53,430 nt of DNA from a virus, in the IMG/VR virus record IMGVR_UViG_3300044632_002284, positions 1 to 53,430 of that record. One strand, written 5' to 3'. Below are positions 15,133-22,233 of this stretch, one piece after another (the first letter of the stretch is position 1; each line of letters starts with the position of its first letter). The notes below the pieces were generated by a model. The model was not told where the DNA came from. It saw only the letters and a list, made by a program, of their open reading frames with translations, and made no database searches. Made by a program: the position numbers and the translations under genes.

Positions 15133-17028
15133 TTACTTAACTACTGAAGTTCTATCTGAGTACAACTCATCGTCTTTTCTGAGAATAGCAATGTATTCAC
15201 CAGCACTTAACATTCCTAAGTTTACAGTTGTAGAGTATTGACCAACAGAATATGTTCCGTTTAACACTTCCACACATTTTTTACCACCCATATCGTAAAC
15301 ACCTAAGGTAACAAAACCTTTCTCGTATATCTTGAATGTAATCATGGTTTCACCCATAGTTGGGTTTGGGTAAACTCTCATCTTTTCAAAACCTGATAAC
15401 TCCGTAGGGTCTCTTTTGAAGACTTGTAAGATACCGTCTGTTGGTGTGATAATTAAATCAGTTGCAACATTGTCACCAGCAAATTTTCTTGTAACATACA
15501 AAGGACTTTTGTTCCACTCACTCTGAGTCATTTTAGAACGAAATTCTAATGTAAATAAAGTCTCACCGTCTTTAACCAAATTTTGATTGTTTGTTGGGTC
15601 GTATCCACCCCATTCAACTTCGTTATCATTTACATTAATAAAAGAAATCCAATAAGAAGATTTCAATTCATTTTGAAGTGATACAAACTCTAACAAATCA
15701 GAATCATATTTCATTGAAAGTTGTAACGCTCCTAAGTTAATCCCTGATGTTTTTAATTTTACAGGAACTCTCACCAAGTTACCTTCATCAACACCAAGGG
15801 TTGGGAAGTTTACTTCAATGGTTCTTAGATTATTGTCGTATTGAGTTGTAACGTCAATGATACGTTTATTAGCGTTGTTTGGGTTAACAATTTCAATTGG
15901 AATCAAACGAGCTCTCTTGAATCCTGTTCCGTTAGCATCACCCGGTACCAACACATAGTATGTTACTGAGTCAGGTTGACCTGCAACAATATCAAATGTG
16001 AAGTTGGTTACACCAGGATGTGTGTTCTGTTGAGTTGTTGTTGAACCAACAATTGAATTATATTGTGATTCTGTAAAGAACTTAACATCAGGAACTGAGT
16101 TAGCCCATGTTGTAAATCTACCCGCAACTCTTGCATAAACACCGTAAACGTCAGACACGGTTACATTCTTATCACCATTAACATCTGATGAATAAAAATC
16201 AAAACCTGTCATCGTTTGTGTACCCAAAACGTATTGGTTAATTCTTTGAGCGTCTGCGGTTGTTACCACATTACCAACACTCATCGTGTCACCCTGAACT
16301 CTGATTCTTACGTTCCATGCACTTGTATCAATTTCAACATCGGTAAAAGCAAAACGACCGTTTACGTTTGTTTTCTGTGATGTAACTTGTGTCCAAGTAG
16401 ACGATGTCTTAAGTTTTTTGTCTAAAGCAACCGCCAAATTTTTGGATACCGTTCCTGTAACGTTTACAAACTTACCTTTAAATGACATCTTCTGTGATTT
16501 CAAAACACCACCAAAGTTTGTAAGATTCAAACTGTAGTCATCACCTGCTTGTTTTGTTGCTGTCTGTGAAAAACTACTTGAACCAACAAATTTCATGTCA
16601 GTCACAGTAAAGTAAGTTGTTGCCAGTGAAGATGTGTGATTCATCTTTACATTGAACAAAGAACCTGCAGGAATTGTAAACGATGAGTTGGTTCCTGTGT
16701 AAACCAAAGTAATCGTCACATATCCTGAAGCAGGTGCATCAACATACTGAAGACTCTGTGAAAAAGATGTGTTAGTTGAGGTTACTGTGTCAACTCCACT
16801 GAAAGCCTGATTGTCATAAAACAACCTGAACTGAACAGCGGTTATGTTCTCGGAAGAACTGTTGTAAAAGCACAATCCTACGTCAGTGTAACCCGCACTA
16901 TATTTTCCAAGTTGATACGTGGAATCTAAAGTAACGTGAACTCCTGAGGTGGTTGGTGTGGGGCACGTCTGTGCTTGTAACGTGACCCACGTGGTTAGTG
17001 CAAAAATTGCAGCAATTATTTTTTTCAT
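15133..17028 (-). CDS. Secreted cohesin/dockerin-like protein with T9SS C-terminal sorting domain
   Basis: 631 residues. Signal peptide 1-20 (ends LQAQ). Residues about 28-175 and 405-540 look like cohesin-type beta sandwiches (NITAVQFRLFYDNQAF; NLGALQLSMKYDSDLLEFVS). A dockerin-like loop SDVNGDKNVTVSDVYGVYAR is at 281-300. Residues 547-631 form a type A T9SS sorting domain: MRVYPNPTMGE, LGVYDMGGKK, and LSAGEYIAILRKD. It would be carried to the cell surface by the host T9SS and the domain cut off. It is the first gene of the operon, starting beside an ATATTTATA element shared with the divergent gene at 17057. Confidence 0.85.
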   Translation of the reverse strand: MKKIIAAIFALTTWVTLQAQTCPTPTTSGVHVTLDSTYQLGKYSAGYTDVGLCFYNSSSENITAVQFRLFYDNQAFSGVDTVTSTNTSFSQSLQYVDAPASGYVTITLVYTGTNSSFTIPAGSLFNVKMNHTSSLATTYFTVTDMKFVGSSSFSQTATKQAGDDYSLNLTNFGGVLKSQKMSFKGKFVNVTGTVSKNLAVALDKKLKTSSTWTQVTSQKTNVNGRFAFTDVEIDTSAWNVRIRVQGDTMSVGNVVTTADAQRINQYVLGTQTMTGFDFYSSDVNGDKNVTVSDVYGVYARVAGRFTTWANSVPDVKFFTESQYNSIVGSTTTQQNTHPGVTNFTFDIVAGQPDSVTYYVLVPGDANGTGFKRARLIPIEIVNPNNANKRIIDVTTQYDNNLRTIEVNFPTLGVDEGNLVRVPVKLKTSGINLGALQLSMKYDSDLLEFVSLQNELKSSYWISFINVNDNEVEWGGYDPTNNQNLVKDGETLFTLEFRSKMTQSEWNKSPLYVTRKFAGDNVATDLIITPTDGILQVFKRDPTELSGFEKMRVYPNPTMGETMITFKIYEKGFVTLGVYDMGGKKCVEVLNGTYSVGQYSTTVNLGMLSAGEYIAILRKDDELYSDRTSVVK

Positions 17029-17046
17029 AAGAGTGTTGATTAGTGT
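17029..17046 (-). repeat. 18-nt leader repeat, copy 1
   Basis: The minus strand reads ACACTAATCAACACTCTT directly before the ATG at 17028. The identical 18-mer occurs at 21071-21088 in a gap between genes. Confidence 0.75.
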
Positions 17047-17056
17047 ACTTATAAAT

Positions 17057-17515
17057 ATGATAAAACACTTAGTTTTCTTACTACTATCAACTTTTTCGTT
17101 ATCAATTAACGCACAAGTTAAAATTGATGTCGTTGGTGATAATTGGGAACAGGTTGTTCACAATGCTCTCACATTAATAAAAGAAACAGATTCAACAACT
17201 TATAAATTTGTCACAAGTAATTGTAATCACATAGGATTTTGGAATGGTAATTATTCAACTACCGAAGGTAAAAGTATTTTTTTAACAACTACCGAAGTCA
17301 GAAATGGTAATATTAATAATATTGCATGTGCAATTGTTCATGAGTCTAAACACATAGAACTTTCAAATAGAAACTTATCAGAGTCACAGGAAGAATGTAT
17401 TTGTTATTTTTATGAACTTGAATTCATTTTGAAAATGAAAAACATTGACTTATTTTTGATAGACAATATCCAAGTTAACCTGAATAAATACAATTGTGAA
17501 AACTATTTAAAGTAA
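17057..17515 (+). CDS. Secreted protein with HExxH metallopeptidase-like motif
   Basis: 152 residues from ATG 17057; the longer frame from 16949 lies on the opposite gene and is rejected. A signal peptide (MIKHLVFLLLSTFSLSINA) precedes a body with His-Glu-Ser-Lys-His at about residue 98, the HExxH zinc-binding form, followed by Glu residues about 15 positions later (SESQEEC) that could be the third ligand. Small exported metallopeptidase-like proteins of this size exist in bacteria. The start codon overlaps a TATAAATA/ATATTTATA element shared with 17028. Its stop overlaps the next start by one base. Confidence 0.65.
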   Translation: MIKHLVFLLLSTFSLSINAQVKIDVVGDNWEQVVHNALTLIKETDSTTYKFVTSNCNHIGFWNGNYSTTEGKSIFLTTTEVRNGNINNIACAIVHESKHIELSNRNLSESQEECICYFYELEFILKMKNIDLFLIDNIQVNLNKYNCENYLK

Positions 17516-18036
17516 TGAGCAGTAAATTAAGATTAGCCAATAAAGTTATTAAAGACTTATTTGTTAAACATAACGTAAAGTACAAAATTTCTGAAACCGA
17601 TAGAGAATTTATCGGGGATTTAGATTTTGACATTTATGTTGATTTGTCAAAATATCATAGATTGGGTGAGAATTTTGACGAATCATATCGTGATTTCTTT
17701 GATAACTTTTTGGAAGATGAAATTGCAGAATCACTTGAAATGGTTGGTCTTGAAGAGGATTTTAATCAAATCACTTTTCATCACGAAAACCGAGAAGTAG
17801 GTATATTAATGAAAAGAATTATTCAAGATAAATTAGATTCAACACTTAAACGTCTTGGAGGTTATTCTTCTTATGACAAATTTAAAATTAAATCATTAAA
17901 GTTACAAGACTACCGTCCTGGTTACGAGGTAGTGATTGAAAACCCTAAAAGTATTGTGAATTTAGTTAAAAATACCGCACAGAGACAATTGTCAGATATA
18001 CCTGAGCTTGAAGATATTGTCATCAAATTCATTTAG
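17515..18036 (+). CDS. Hypothetical acidic protein (173 aa)
   Basis: Starts on the last base of the previous stop codon and is therefore coupled to it. It begins MSSKLRLANKVIKDLFVKHN and is acidic and helical in the middle (FDESYRDFFDNFLEDEIAES), then basic near the end (YSSYDKFKIKSLKLQDY). No signal peptide or family is seen. It may be an intracellular partner of the exported HExxH protein. Confidence 0.6.
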   Translation: MSSKLRLANKVIKDLFVKHNVKYKISETDREFIGDLDFDIYVDLSKYHRLGENFDESYRDFFDNFLEDEIAESLEMVGLEEDFNQITFHHENREVGILMKRIIQDKLDSTLKRLGGYSSYDKFKIKSLKLQDYRPGYEVVIENPKSIVNLVKNTAQRQLSDIPELEDIVIKFI

Positions 18037-18188
18037 TCCCAATCCTGAGAATTGGCATCCATCACAATACATTTTCTCCAAAATTTGGCAAATTTAGTTT
18101 TTGGGAATTTTATGGTAAAAAATTCACCTATAATAATAACACCTAATAGTAGGAGTGATATTAGTAACGAATAAAAAATATACTTCAT
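18033..18188 (-). CDS. Small membrane protein (51 aa)
   Basis: ATG 18188, stop 18033. One strongly hydrophobic helix (IFYSLLISLLLLGVIIIG) follows a two-residue N-terminus, then a basic juxtamembrane segment (KFPKTKFAKFWRKC) and a short tail ending DANSQDWD. It converges with and slightly overlaps the gene at 17515-18036. The layout fits a small inner-membrane protein, holin-like or a superinfection factor; no family is recognised. Confidence 0.6.
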   Translation of the reverse strand: MKYIFYSLLISLLLLGVIIIGEFFTIKFPKTKFAKFWRKCIVMDANSQDWD

Positions 18189-18208
18189 ATTTTAATACTA
18201 ATAAAAAA

Positions 18209-18231
18209 CCCCCACTCGTAAAGAGTGAGGG
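18209..18231 (-). terminator. Intrinsic terminator after the DIP1984-like gene
   Basis: A 9-bp stem (18209-18217 with 18223-18231; one G-U in minus RNA), then a T run on the minus strand. The 3' UTR upstream of it (18232-18403) holds a small UUCG-capped hairpin at 18357-18368 and a 21-codon frame I do not trust as a gene. Confidence 0.75.
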
Positions 18232-18403
18232 TAGTGAGTCTCGTACAGAAAAAGAATATCAGAAAGAGTTTTAAATGTTAAAGTTTGCTTGTTGAATCTC
18301 TTGACGGTTGAATTTTAAAAGCAAAATCAAATTCTGTTATCATGGTTTTTAGGTAAAGCCGAAGCCTGGATGAAAATTCAATCTCTGACGGACTCAACTA
18401 TCT

Positions 18404-18841
18404 TTAGATTGTTTTGGTTGCGTTGTGGACATCCAATTCATCTTGAAGTTTTTCAATCTTAACTTCAAGAAGTTCAATCAAGTTATTACGACGAACAACA
18501 TCAATAATGGTAGTTTTCACCATCGGAGTTTCATCACTGTAACGATGCATTTTTCTTACAGTACCTTCACCACAATCTAAACCACGAAGGTGTTTTAACA
18601 AACTTTTGAGTTCTGACATCTCAAAAATCTTATTGTAAACCCCCATGTTTGCCATGTGGATTTTTGTTTTTAGTTCAACCAAATCGTCAACATTGTTCAA
18701 CAATTCGGTAAGAGTTTCTTCAACGTCATAGTGACGGACCGCACCTTCTTCAACTGAGTTATTCTCATTTAGACGGTGGTATAAGTCTGATGTTTTCTTC
18801 ACCAACTTATTTTTTTGTTTAAGAGCTTGTTTAATATTCAT
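18404..18841 (-). CDS. DIP1984/septicolysin-like helical protein
   Basis: 145 residues, almost fully helical. The arrangement of an N-terminal helix (IKQALKQKNKLVKKTSDLYHRLNEN), a middle stretch (LVELKTKIHMANMGVYNKIFEMSELKSLLKHL) and a C-terminal helix (LIELLEVKIEKLQDELDVHN) is that of the DIP1984 family, small proteins once called septicolysin and of unknown role. Its long 3' UTR and own terminator suggest independent expression. The family call is by pattern only. Confidence 0.6.
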   Translation of the reverse strand: MNIKQALKQKNKLVKKTSDLYHRLNENNSVEEGAVRHYDVEETLTELLNNVDDLVELKTKIHMANMGVYNKIFEMSELKSLLKHLRGLDCGEGTVRKMHRYSDETPMVKTTIIDVVRRNNLIELLEVKIEKLQDELDVHNATKTI

Positions 18842-18846
18842 AATCG

Positions 18847-19140
18847 TTATTTTGTTAAGTATAGTAAAATGTTTGCAATAAAAAATCCAAGTCCAATTAT
18901 TGAAAGTGCAATTCTGACTGAATGTGAGCCACCTAAAGAAATTCTTTTCTTTATTGCCTTGTTATATTCTTCCATCATATTGTTCATTAAATCATTATCA
19001 CCCGTTTTGGCGGTTTCTTGAAAATTTGAAATCGCGTTATTAATTTCTTTTTGTTCTTTGTTTGACATAACATATCCAACTATCCAAGAGAGTAATAGAC
19101 ATATCCATCCAAGTGGTACTAAAATTGTGTATACGGTCAT
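18847..19140 (-). CDS. Two-helix membrane protein (97 aa)
   Basis: Hydrophobic segments lie at residues about 4-25 (YTILVPLGWICLLLSWIVGYV) and 75-94 (VRIALSIIGLGFFIANILLY), with a long charged coil between (NKEQKEINNAISNFQETAKTG, then MMEEYNKAIKKR). The ends would face the same side. It lies 5 bases from the DIP1984-like gene and is co-transcribed with it. It could be a membrane-stress or holin-class protein; nothing decides this. Confidence 0.6.
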   Translation of the reverse strand: MTVYTILVPLGWICLLLSWIVGYVMSNKEQKEINNAISNFQETAKTGDNDLMNNMMEEYNKAIKKRISLGGSHSVRIALSIIGLGFFIANILLYLTK

Positions 19141-19183
19141 TTGTTTTTTTTAAAATTTAGTTGGTTAAAATGGTGAAGTCAAA

Positions 19184-19627
19184 TTATTCGTAGAAAAAAA
19201 TCTCAACTCCCGCCTCTTTAAACATAACCAAACTTCGTTTAGCATGTTCATCCCAATATTCACGGTTTTTGGTTGTGTCTTCTGTCTTACAATAAATTTC
19301 CTTTACACCAGCAGAAATAATGCCCTTGGCACAATCCGTACAAGGAATACCACAGGTGAGATACATTGATGTTCCCTTTGTAGATACTCCAATACGTGCA
19401 GCATTGTAAAGAGCATTTCTTTCCGCATGTTCCATCCAAAAGTATTTCTCAGGTCTTTGTTGCCTTTCCTCAACAAAGTCATTGATACCCCTTGGAAATG
19501 AATTAAACCCAGTGCTTACGATTTCCTTATCCTGACCAACAATAACCGCACCGATTTGAGTTCGTTGGTCTTTACTCTTGAGTTTTACAGCCTCCGCTAT
19601 GTTGAGAAAATATTCCTTCCAAGTCAT
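19184..19627 (-). CDS. Deoxycytidylate (dCMP) deaminase
   Basis: 147 residues. The zinc site is complete: His67-Ala-Glu69 with Glu69 as proton shuttle, and Pro95-Cys96-x-x-Cys99. The N-terminal WKEYFLNIAEAVKLKSKDQRTQIGAVIV is the usual dCMP/ComE deaminase start. It makes dUMP, the precursor of dTTP, and so supplies AT-rich phage DNA. It overlaps the upstream kinase gene by 4 bases, so the two are coupled. Confidence 0.93.
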   Translation of the reverse strand: MTWKEYFLNIAEAVKLKSKDQRTQIGAVIVGQDKEIVSTGFNSFPRGINDFVEERQQRPEKYFWMEHAERNALYNAARIGVSTKGTSMYLTCGIPCTDCAKGIISAGVKEIYCKTEDTTKNREYWDEHAKRSLVMFKEAGVEIFFYE

Positions 19628-20028
19628 AGTTTGATTTCAAAACGATTTCTCATTTGTTCAATTTTCTCTTCAGGACATTCGTGTATGTTAATACCCCCAT
19701 GTCGGTTTTCAACAATAATTGAGAACACTTTGTAACCATATTCTTTAGCCAACTCATAATAATCCTCCATCTCCCACTCTTGAGTGAAGGTGTTTGAAAC
19801 CACAATGTTTTCATATTCCAAACCGTAAGTGTTAAAGTTGATTTCCATCCACTCACGAACAGTTGCCTTACACCACGCATGAGCGTCTTTGATTTTGGAA
19901 CCATCAAATTTATATTCACCGTCTGAGTTGAAGAACATATCGGCTTCAACAAAGGCATCCCCAATCTCACGGGCTAATGTAGACTTACCCGAACCAGGTA
20001 ATCCACGAAGAAGGTATAGATTTTTCAT
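19624..20028 (-). CDS. P-loop kinase (AAA_33 / polynucleotide-kinase-like)
   Basis: 134 residues. A Walker A motif (LRGLPGSGKSTLA) starts at residue 7, followed by EADMFFN, an Asp-containing Walker B-like position, and a C-terminal VSNTFTQEWEMEDYYELAKEYGYKV. This is the layout of small zeta-toxin/PNK-like kinases (N4BP2L1 group). It is too short for a phosphatase domain. Coupling with dCMP deaminase suggests nucleotide or nucleic-acid-end metabolism. The divergent gene at 20055 shares its promoter region. Confidence 0.82.
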   Translation of the reverse strand: MKNLYLLRGLPGSGKSTLAREIGDAFVEADMFFNSDGEYKFDGSKIKDAHAWCKATVREWMEINFNTYGLEYENIVVSNTFTQEWEMEDYYELAKEYGYKVFSIIVENRHGGINIHECPEEKIEQMRNRFEIKL

Positions 20029-20054
20029 TTTGTAAAGATATATTATTTATTGAT

Positions 20055-20243
20055 ATGAAACAAGATAAGTCAATTATTAATCCTGAACTTTGGGACTTAA
20101 TTAAAAAGAAACAGAACATAAAGATAGAAAAAGAAATTATTGATTTCAATAGTAGAAAATGGAGATGGAAAATTTTCAAACAATACTTGAAGTCATTTTT
20201 CCAATCTCCATTCTCAAGAAAACAAAAGTATACTAACTATTGA
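20055..20243 (+). CDS. Small basic protein (62 aa)
   Basis: MKQDKSIINPELWDLIKKKQNIK... is highly basic, with a tryptophan-rich patch (RKWRWKIFKQYLKSFF) that could bind nucleic acid or membrane. An ATTATTTATT element lies just upstream. It ends 11 bases inside the opposite gene. Short, but it occupies its own gap on the plus strand and is likely real. Confidence 0.5.
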   Translation: MKQDKSIINPELWDLIKKKQNIKIEKEIIDFNSRKWRWKIFKQYLKSFFQSPFSRKQKYTNY

Positions 20244-20886
20244 TTCGTTTCTCGTGATGGTCTTGAGGTAGTGACAACTTAACGTGTGGTCTCCCTTTCA
20301 TAATACTTCTGATTTCCTCCAAAGAAATTGGATATAACTCATTACCATCAACACCAACGTCCATAGCCTTACCCTCATGTAACCTCAGTTGTTGTGGTAA
20401 GTGAACGTGACCGTGTAAGTGAATCACACCGTCGTTCATACCGTTCCATGAAGCAATCGGGTAGTGCATACACACCAAAGAAAACTTATCAACTTCTTTA
20501 CCATTGGGTTTCCTCACATCCAAGTGCAAGTAATCATGACAAGAAGAGAATATATCTTGGATTCCACCTTTATTCCTACGGATGTGTTGGTCGTGGTTAC
20601 CATATACCAAGTGAACGTTCTTACAAACAATTCGGTCCCTGAAGTCTTGAATGGATTCAAATCCACCAAAAGACCAATCACCCAAGTGAATTAGAATATC
20701 ATTCTCACCAACAAGTTCATTGATTCTATTAACCAACGTACTGTTCATATGTTCAAGTGATTTATAATCTCTTGTTAAATTATCCTGCCCACCCCAATTT
20801 GTGGTTGCACGACAGATATTTGCGTGGTTGTAGTGAGTGTCTGAAGTAAAAAACAACCCTTGACCTTTTTCTAATATTATTTTCAT
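20233..20886 (-). CDS. Calcineurin-like metallophosphoesterase
   Basis: 217 residues from ATG 20886; the longer frame from 20991 covers the small gene upstream and is rejected. All metal motifs are present: FTSDTHYNHAN near residue 14, a GDWSFGG motif, YGNHDQHI, CMHYPI and the terminal LHGHVHLPQQ. This group includes phage Ser/Thr or cyclic-nucleotide phosphoesterases. Its start overlaps the stop of a 29-residue membrane peptide in an ATGA, indicating coupling. Confidence 0.85.
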   Translation of the reverse strand: MKIILEKGQGLFFTSDTHYNHANICRATTNWGGQDNLTRDYKSLEHMNSTLVNRINELVGENDILIHLGDWSFGGFESIQDFRDRIVCKNVHLVYGNHDQHIRRNKGGIQDIFSSCHDYLHLDVRKPNGKEVDKFSLVCMHYPIASWNGMNDGVIHLHGHVHLPQQLRLHEGKAMDVGVDGNELYPISLEEIRSIMKGRPHVKLSLPQDHHEKRINS

Positions 20887-20972
20887 GAGTGAACTATTAA
20901 TGATACGATGAGTACAAAGAAAAATAAGACACACCATCCGATGAGACCCCAATACTTTTTGCGAATTTTCAT
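20883..20972 (-). CDS. 29-residue membrane peptide coupled to the phosphoesterase
   Basis: MKIRKKYWGLIGWCVLF... is a short basic N-terminus (KIRKK) and one hydrophobic helix (GWCVLFFFVLIVSLIV) ending HS. The stop overlaps the phosphoesterase start (ATGA). A TACTTTTG promoter box ends 4 nt upstream, so the message would be leaderless. It may tether or regulate the phosphoesterase, or be a translation-coupling leader. Real-gene status is moderate. Confidence 0.5.
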   Translation of the reverse strand: MKIRKKYWGLIGWCVLFFFVLIVSLIVHS

Positions 20973-20976
20973 ACCA

Positions 20977-20984
20977 CAAAAGTA
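20977..20984 (-). promoter_or_regulatory. Host-type promoter -7 box TACTTTTG
   Basis: Matches TAnnTTTG on the minus strand, 4 nt before the ATG at 20972. Confidence 0.4.
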
Positions 20985-21070
20985 ACTTCAATATTTCACA
21001 TTACAAAGACTTGATAAAAATATTTCTACCCTTATGATTGTATAATAACTTGAGGGTTGGCTGGTTGTCC

Positions 21071-21088
21071 AAGAGTGTTGATTAGTGT
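21071..21088 (-). repeat. 18-nt leader repeat, copy 2
   Basis: Identical to the bases before the T9SS-protein start at 17028, but here no ORF of size follows. It could be a decayed leader. Confidence 0.75.
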
Positions 21089-21102
21089 TAGACCAGACTT
21101 TT

Positions 21103-21131
21103 AGGAGGGGACTTGTTCTCCTCCTTTTTTT
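21103..21131 (+). terminator. Hairpin with T7 tail, plus orientation
   Basis: AGGAGG (21103-21108) pairs with CCTCCT (21120-21125), followed by seven Ts on the plus strand. It faces away from the muramidase gene. On the minus strand it lacks a T run. It might end a short plus-strand RNA in 21000-21100. Confidence 0.55.
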
Positions 21132-21840
21132 AGGCTACGTTGGTACCTAATATATTGTCAATCTTTTTACCACCTTGAGCAATAATACTATTACCCGAAT
21201 CTATTCTTGAACGTATTGCAATTTCAATTAGCTTGTTTGGGTCGGTAATACCTTTCTTAACTGCATCATTTATCTTTGTTGCAAACTTTCTAAACCAACC
21301 TGGTCCGTTCCATGTACTGTAGACAAAGTGAAACATTAAATTAGGATTTGACTCAACTATCTTTCTCGCTTCAGGTGAAAGATAATTATTCATATTCTTC
21401 AAAAAGAATGGTTTCATCATCTTAGCAACCAAACTTCTCAATTTTGGTTCTAAATTACCACCCATGTAATTGTGTTTCCAATTTGAGCTAGCTTCGGCAT
21501 TATCAATAATTTTCCAAAATTCTATTCCATCAGGTGAAGTGTTAATATCACCACCATGTCTTCTATCAATACCCATCATAGTTTCACCTGAGTTGCCCAT
21601 CGCACCTTTATTCATATTAGGATGGTAATAACCACCCTCTAAAGCACTAATAACTTTATTTGTAATTTCTTCAAAAGAACCTGGAGATACTTGAGGAATT
21701 TTGGTATCTACACTAACAAATGTCGCATCTTGTGGTGTAGAACTACCTTGCATGAATTTCGCAACATCAAAAAATGATTGTTCTTCAATATTCATTAATT
21801 TCTGTTGTCTCTTAATATCTTCTACTAATCGTCTTTTCAT
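21130..21840 (-). CDS. GH108-like muramidase with capsid-targeting-like N-terminus
   Basis: 236 residues. The N-terminus MKRRLVE-DIKRQQKLMNIEEQ carries the L-x-E motif seen in other proteins here. Residues 65-97 look like the active region of GH108 N-acetylmuramidases: Ala-Leu-Glu68-Gly-Gly-Tyr with catalytic Glu68, then GETMMGIDRRHG at 85-96. The C-terminal WNGPGWFRKFATKINDAVKKG matches the family's conserved tail. GTATTTATT lies 17 nt upstream. I infer a virion-associated cell-wall enzyme rather than a lysis endolysin. Confidence 0.72.
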   Translation of the reverse strand: MKRRLVEDIKRQQKLMNIEEQSFFDVAKFMQGSSTPQDATFVSVDTKIPQVSPGSFEEITNKVISALEGGYYHPNMNKGAMGNSGETMMGIDRRHGGDINTSPDGIEFWKIIDNAEASSNWKHNYMGGNLEPKLRSLVAKMMKPFFLKNMNNYLSPEARKIVESNPNLMFHFVYSTWNGPGWFRKFATKINDAVKKGITDPNKLIEIAIRSRIDSGNSIIAQGGKKIDNILGTNVA

Positions 21841-21856
21841 TGAATGACCTTTAAAA

Positions 21857-21865
21857 AATAAATAC
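21857..21865 (-). promoter_or_regulatory. Candidate late promoter GTATTTATT
   Basis: The RTATTTATW element lies 16-17 nt before the ATG at 21840. Confidence 0.45.
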
Positions 21866-21916
21866 CTATAATATAAGAAATACCTCGTTTATTAAAACAT
21901 AAATGAGGACATTTAA

Positions 21917-21925
21917 GTATTTATG
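21917..21925 (+). promoter_or_regulatory. Candidate late promoter GTATTTATG
   Basis: The element lies 17 nt before the ATG at 21943 and is divergent to the one at 21857. Confidence 0.35.
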
Positions 21926-21942
21926 TTTATACTAACCAAAAC

Positions 21943-22230
21943 ATGCCAGATAAAAATCTCATATTAAAAAGGTCTCTACAAAAGATTGTCAAGTCGGCAA
22001 TCAAGAAAGACCCTATTTTATCTGATGTATACCGTGTTGATATAACATTTTTATTTAAGTCACCTGTCATGTCAGCCATGTGTGATTGGGTTTATGGATT
22101 AAAAATCTATACAGATTCTGAGTTTGTTGATAGAATCGCCATCGCTAATAGACTCAAGTCAAAAATCACCAACATCATTTCACAAATATCTAACGATTCA
22201 TTCTGTTGTACAGATGTTTCATTTGAGTAA
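21943..22230 (+). CDS. Hypothetical protein (95 aa)
   Basis: MPDKNLILKRSLQKIVKSAI... is basic at the start. The middle holds a hydrophobic patch with Met/Cys (SPVMSAMCDWVYGLKIYT), and the end is FCCTDVSFE. Its divergent position opposite the muramidase, each with an RTATTTATW element, suggests a late gene. No family is recognised. Confidence 0.55.
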   Translation: MPDKNLILKRSLQKIVKSAIKKDPILSDVYRVDITFLFKSPVMSAMCDWVYGLKIYTDSEFVDRIAIANRLKSKITNIISQISNDSFCCTDVSFE

Positions 22231-22233
22231 AAC

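Noticed and set aside
18232-18403. A 21-codon ORF in the 3' UTR of the DIP1984-like gene (minus, near 18340)
   Set aside because: It is too short and has no conserved feature; the region reads better as a 3' UTR with a small hairpin.
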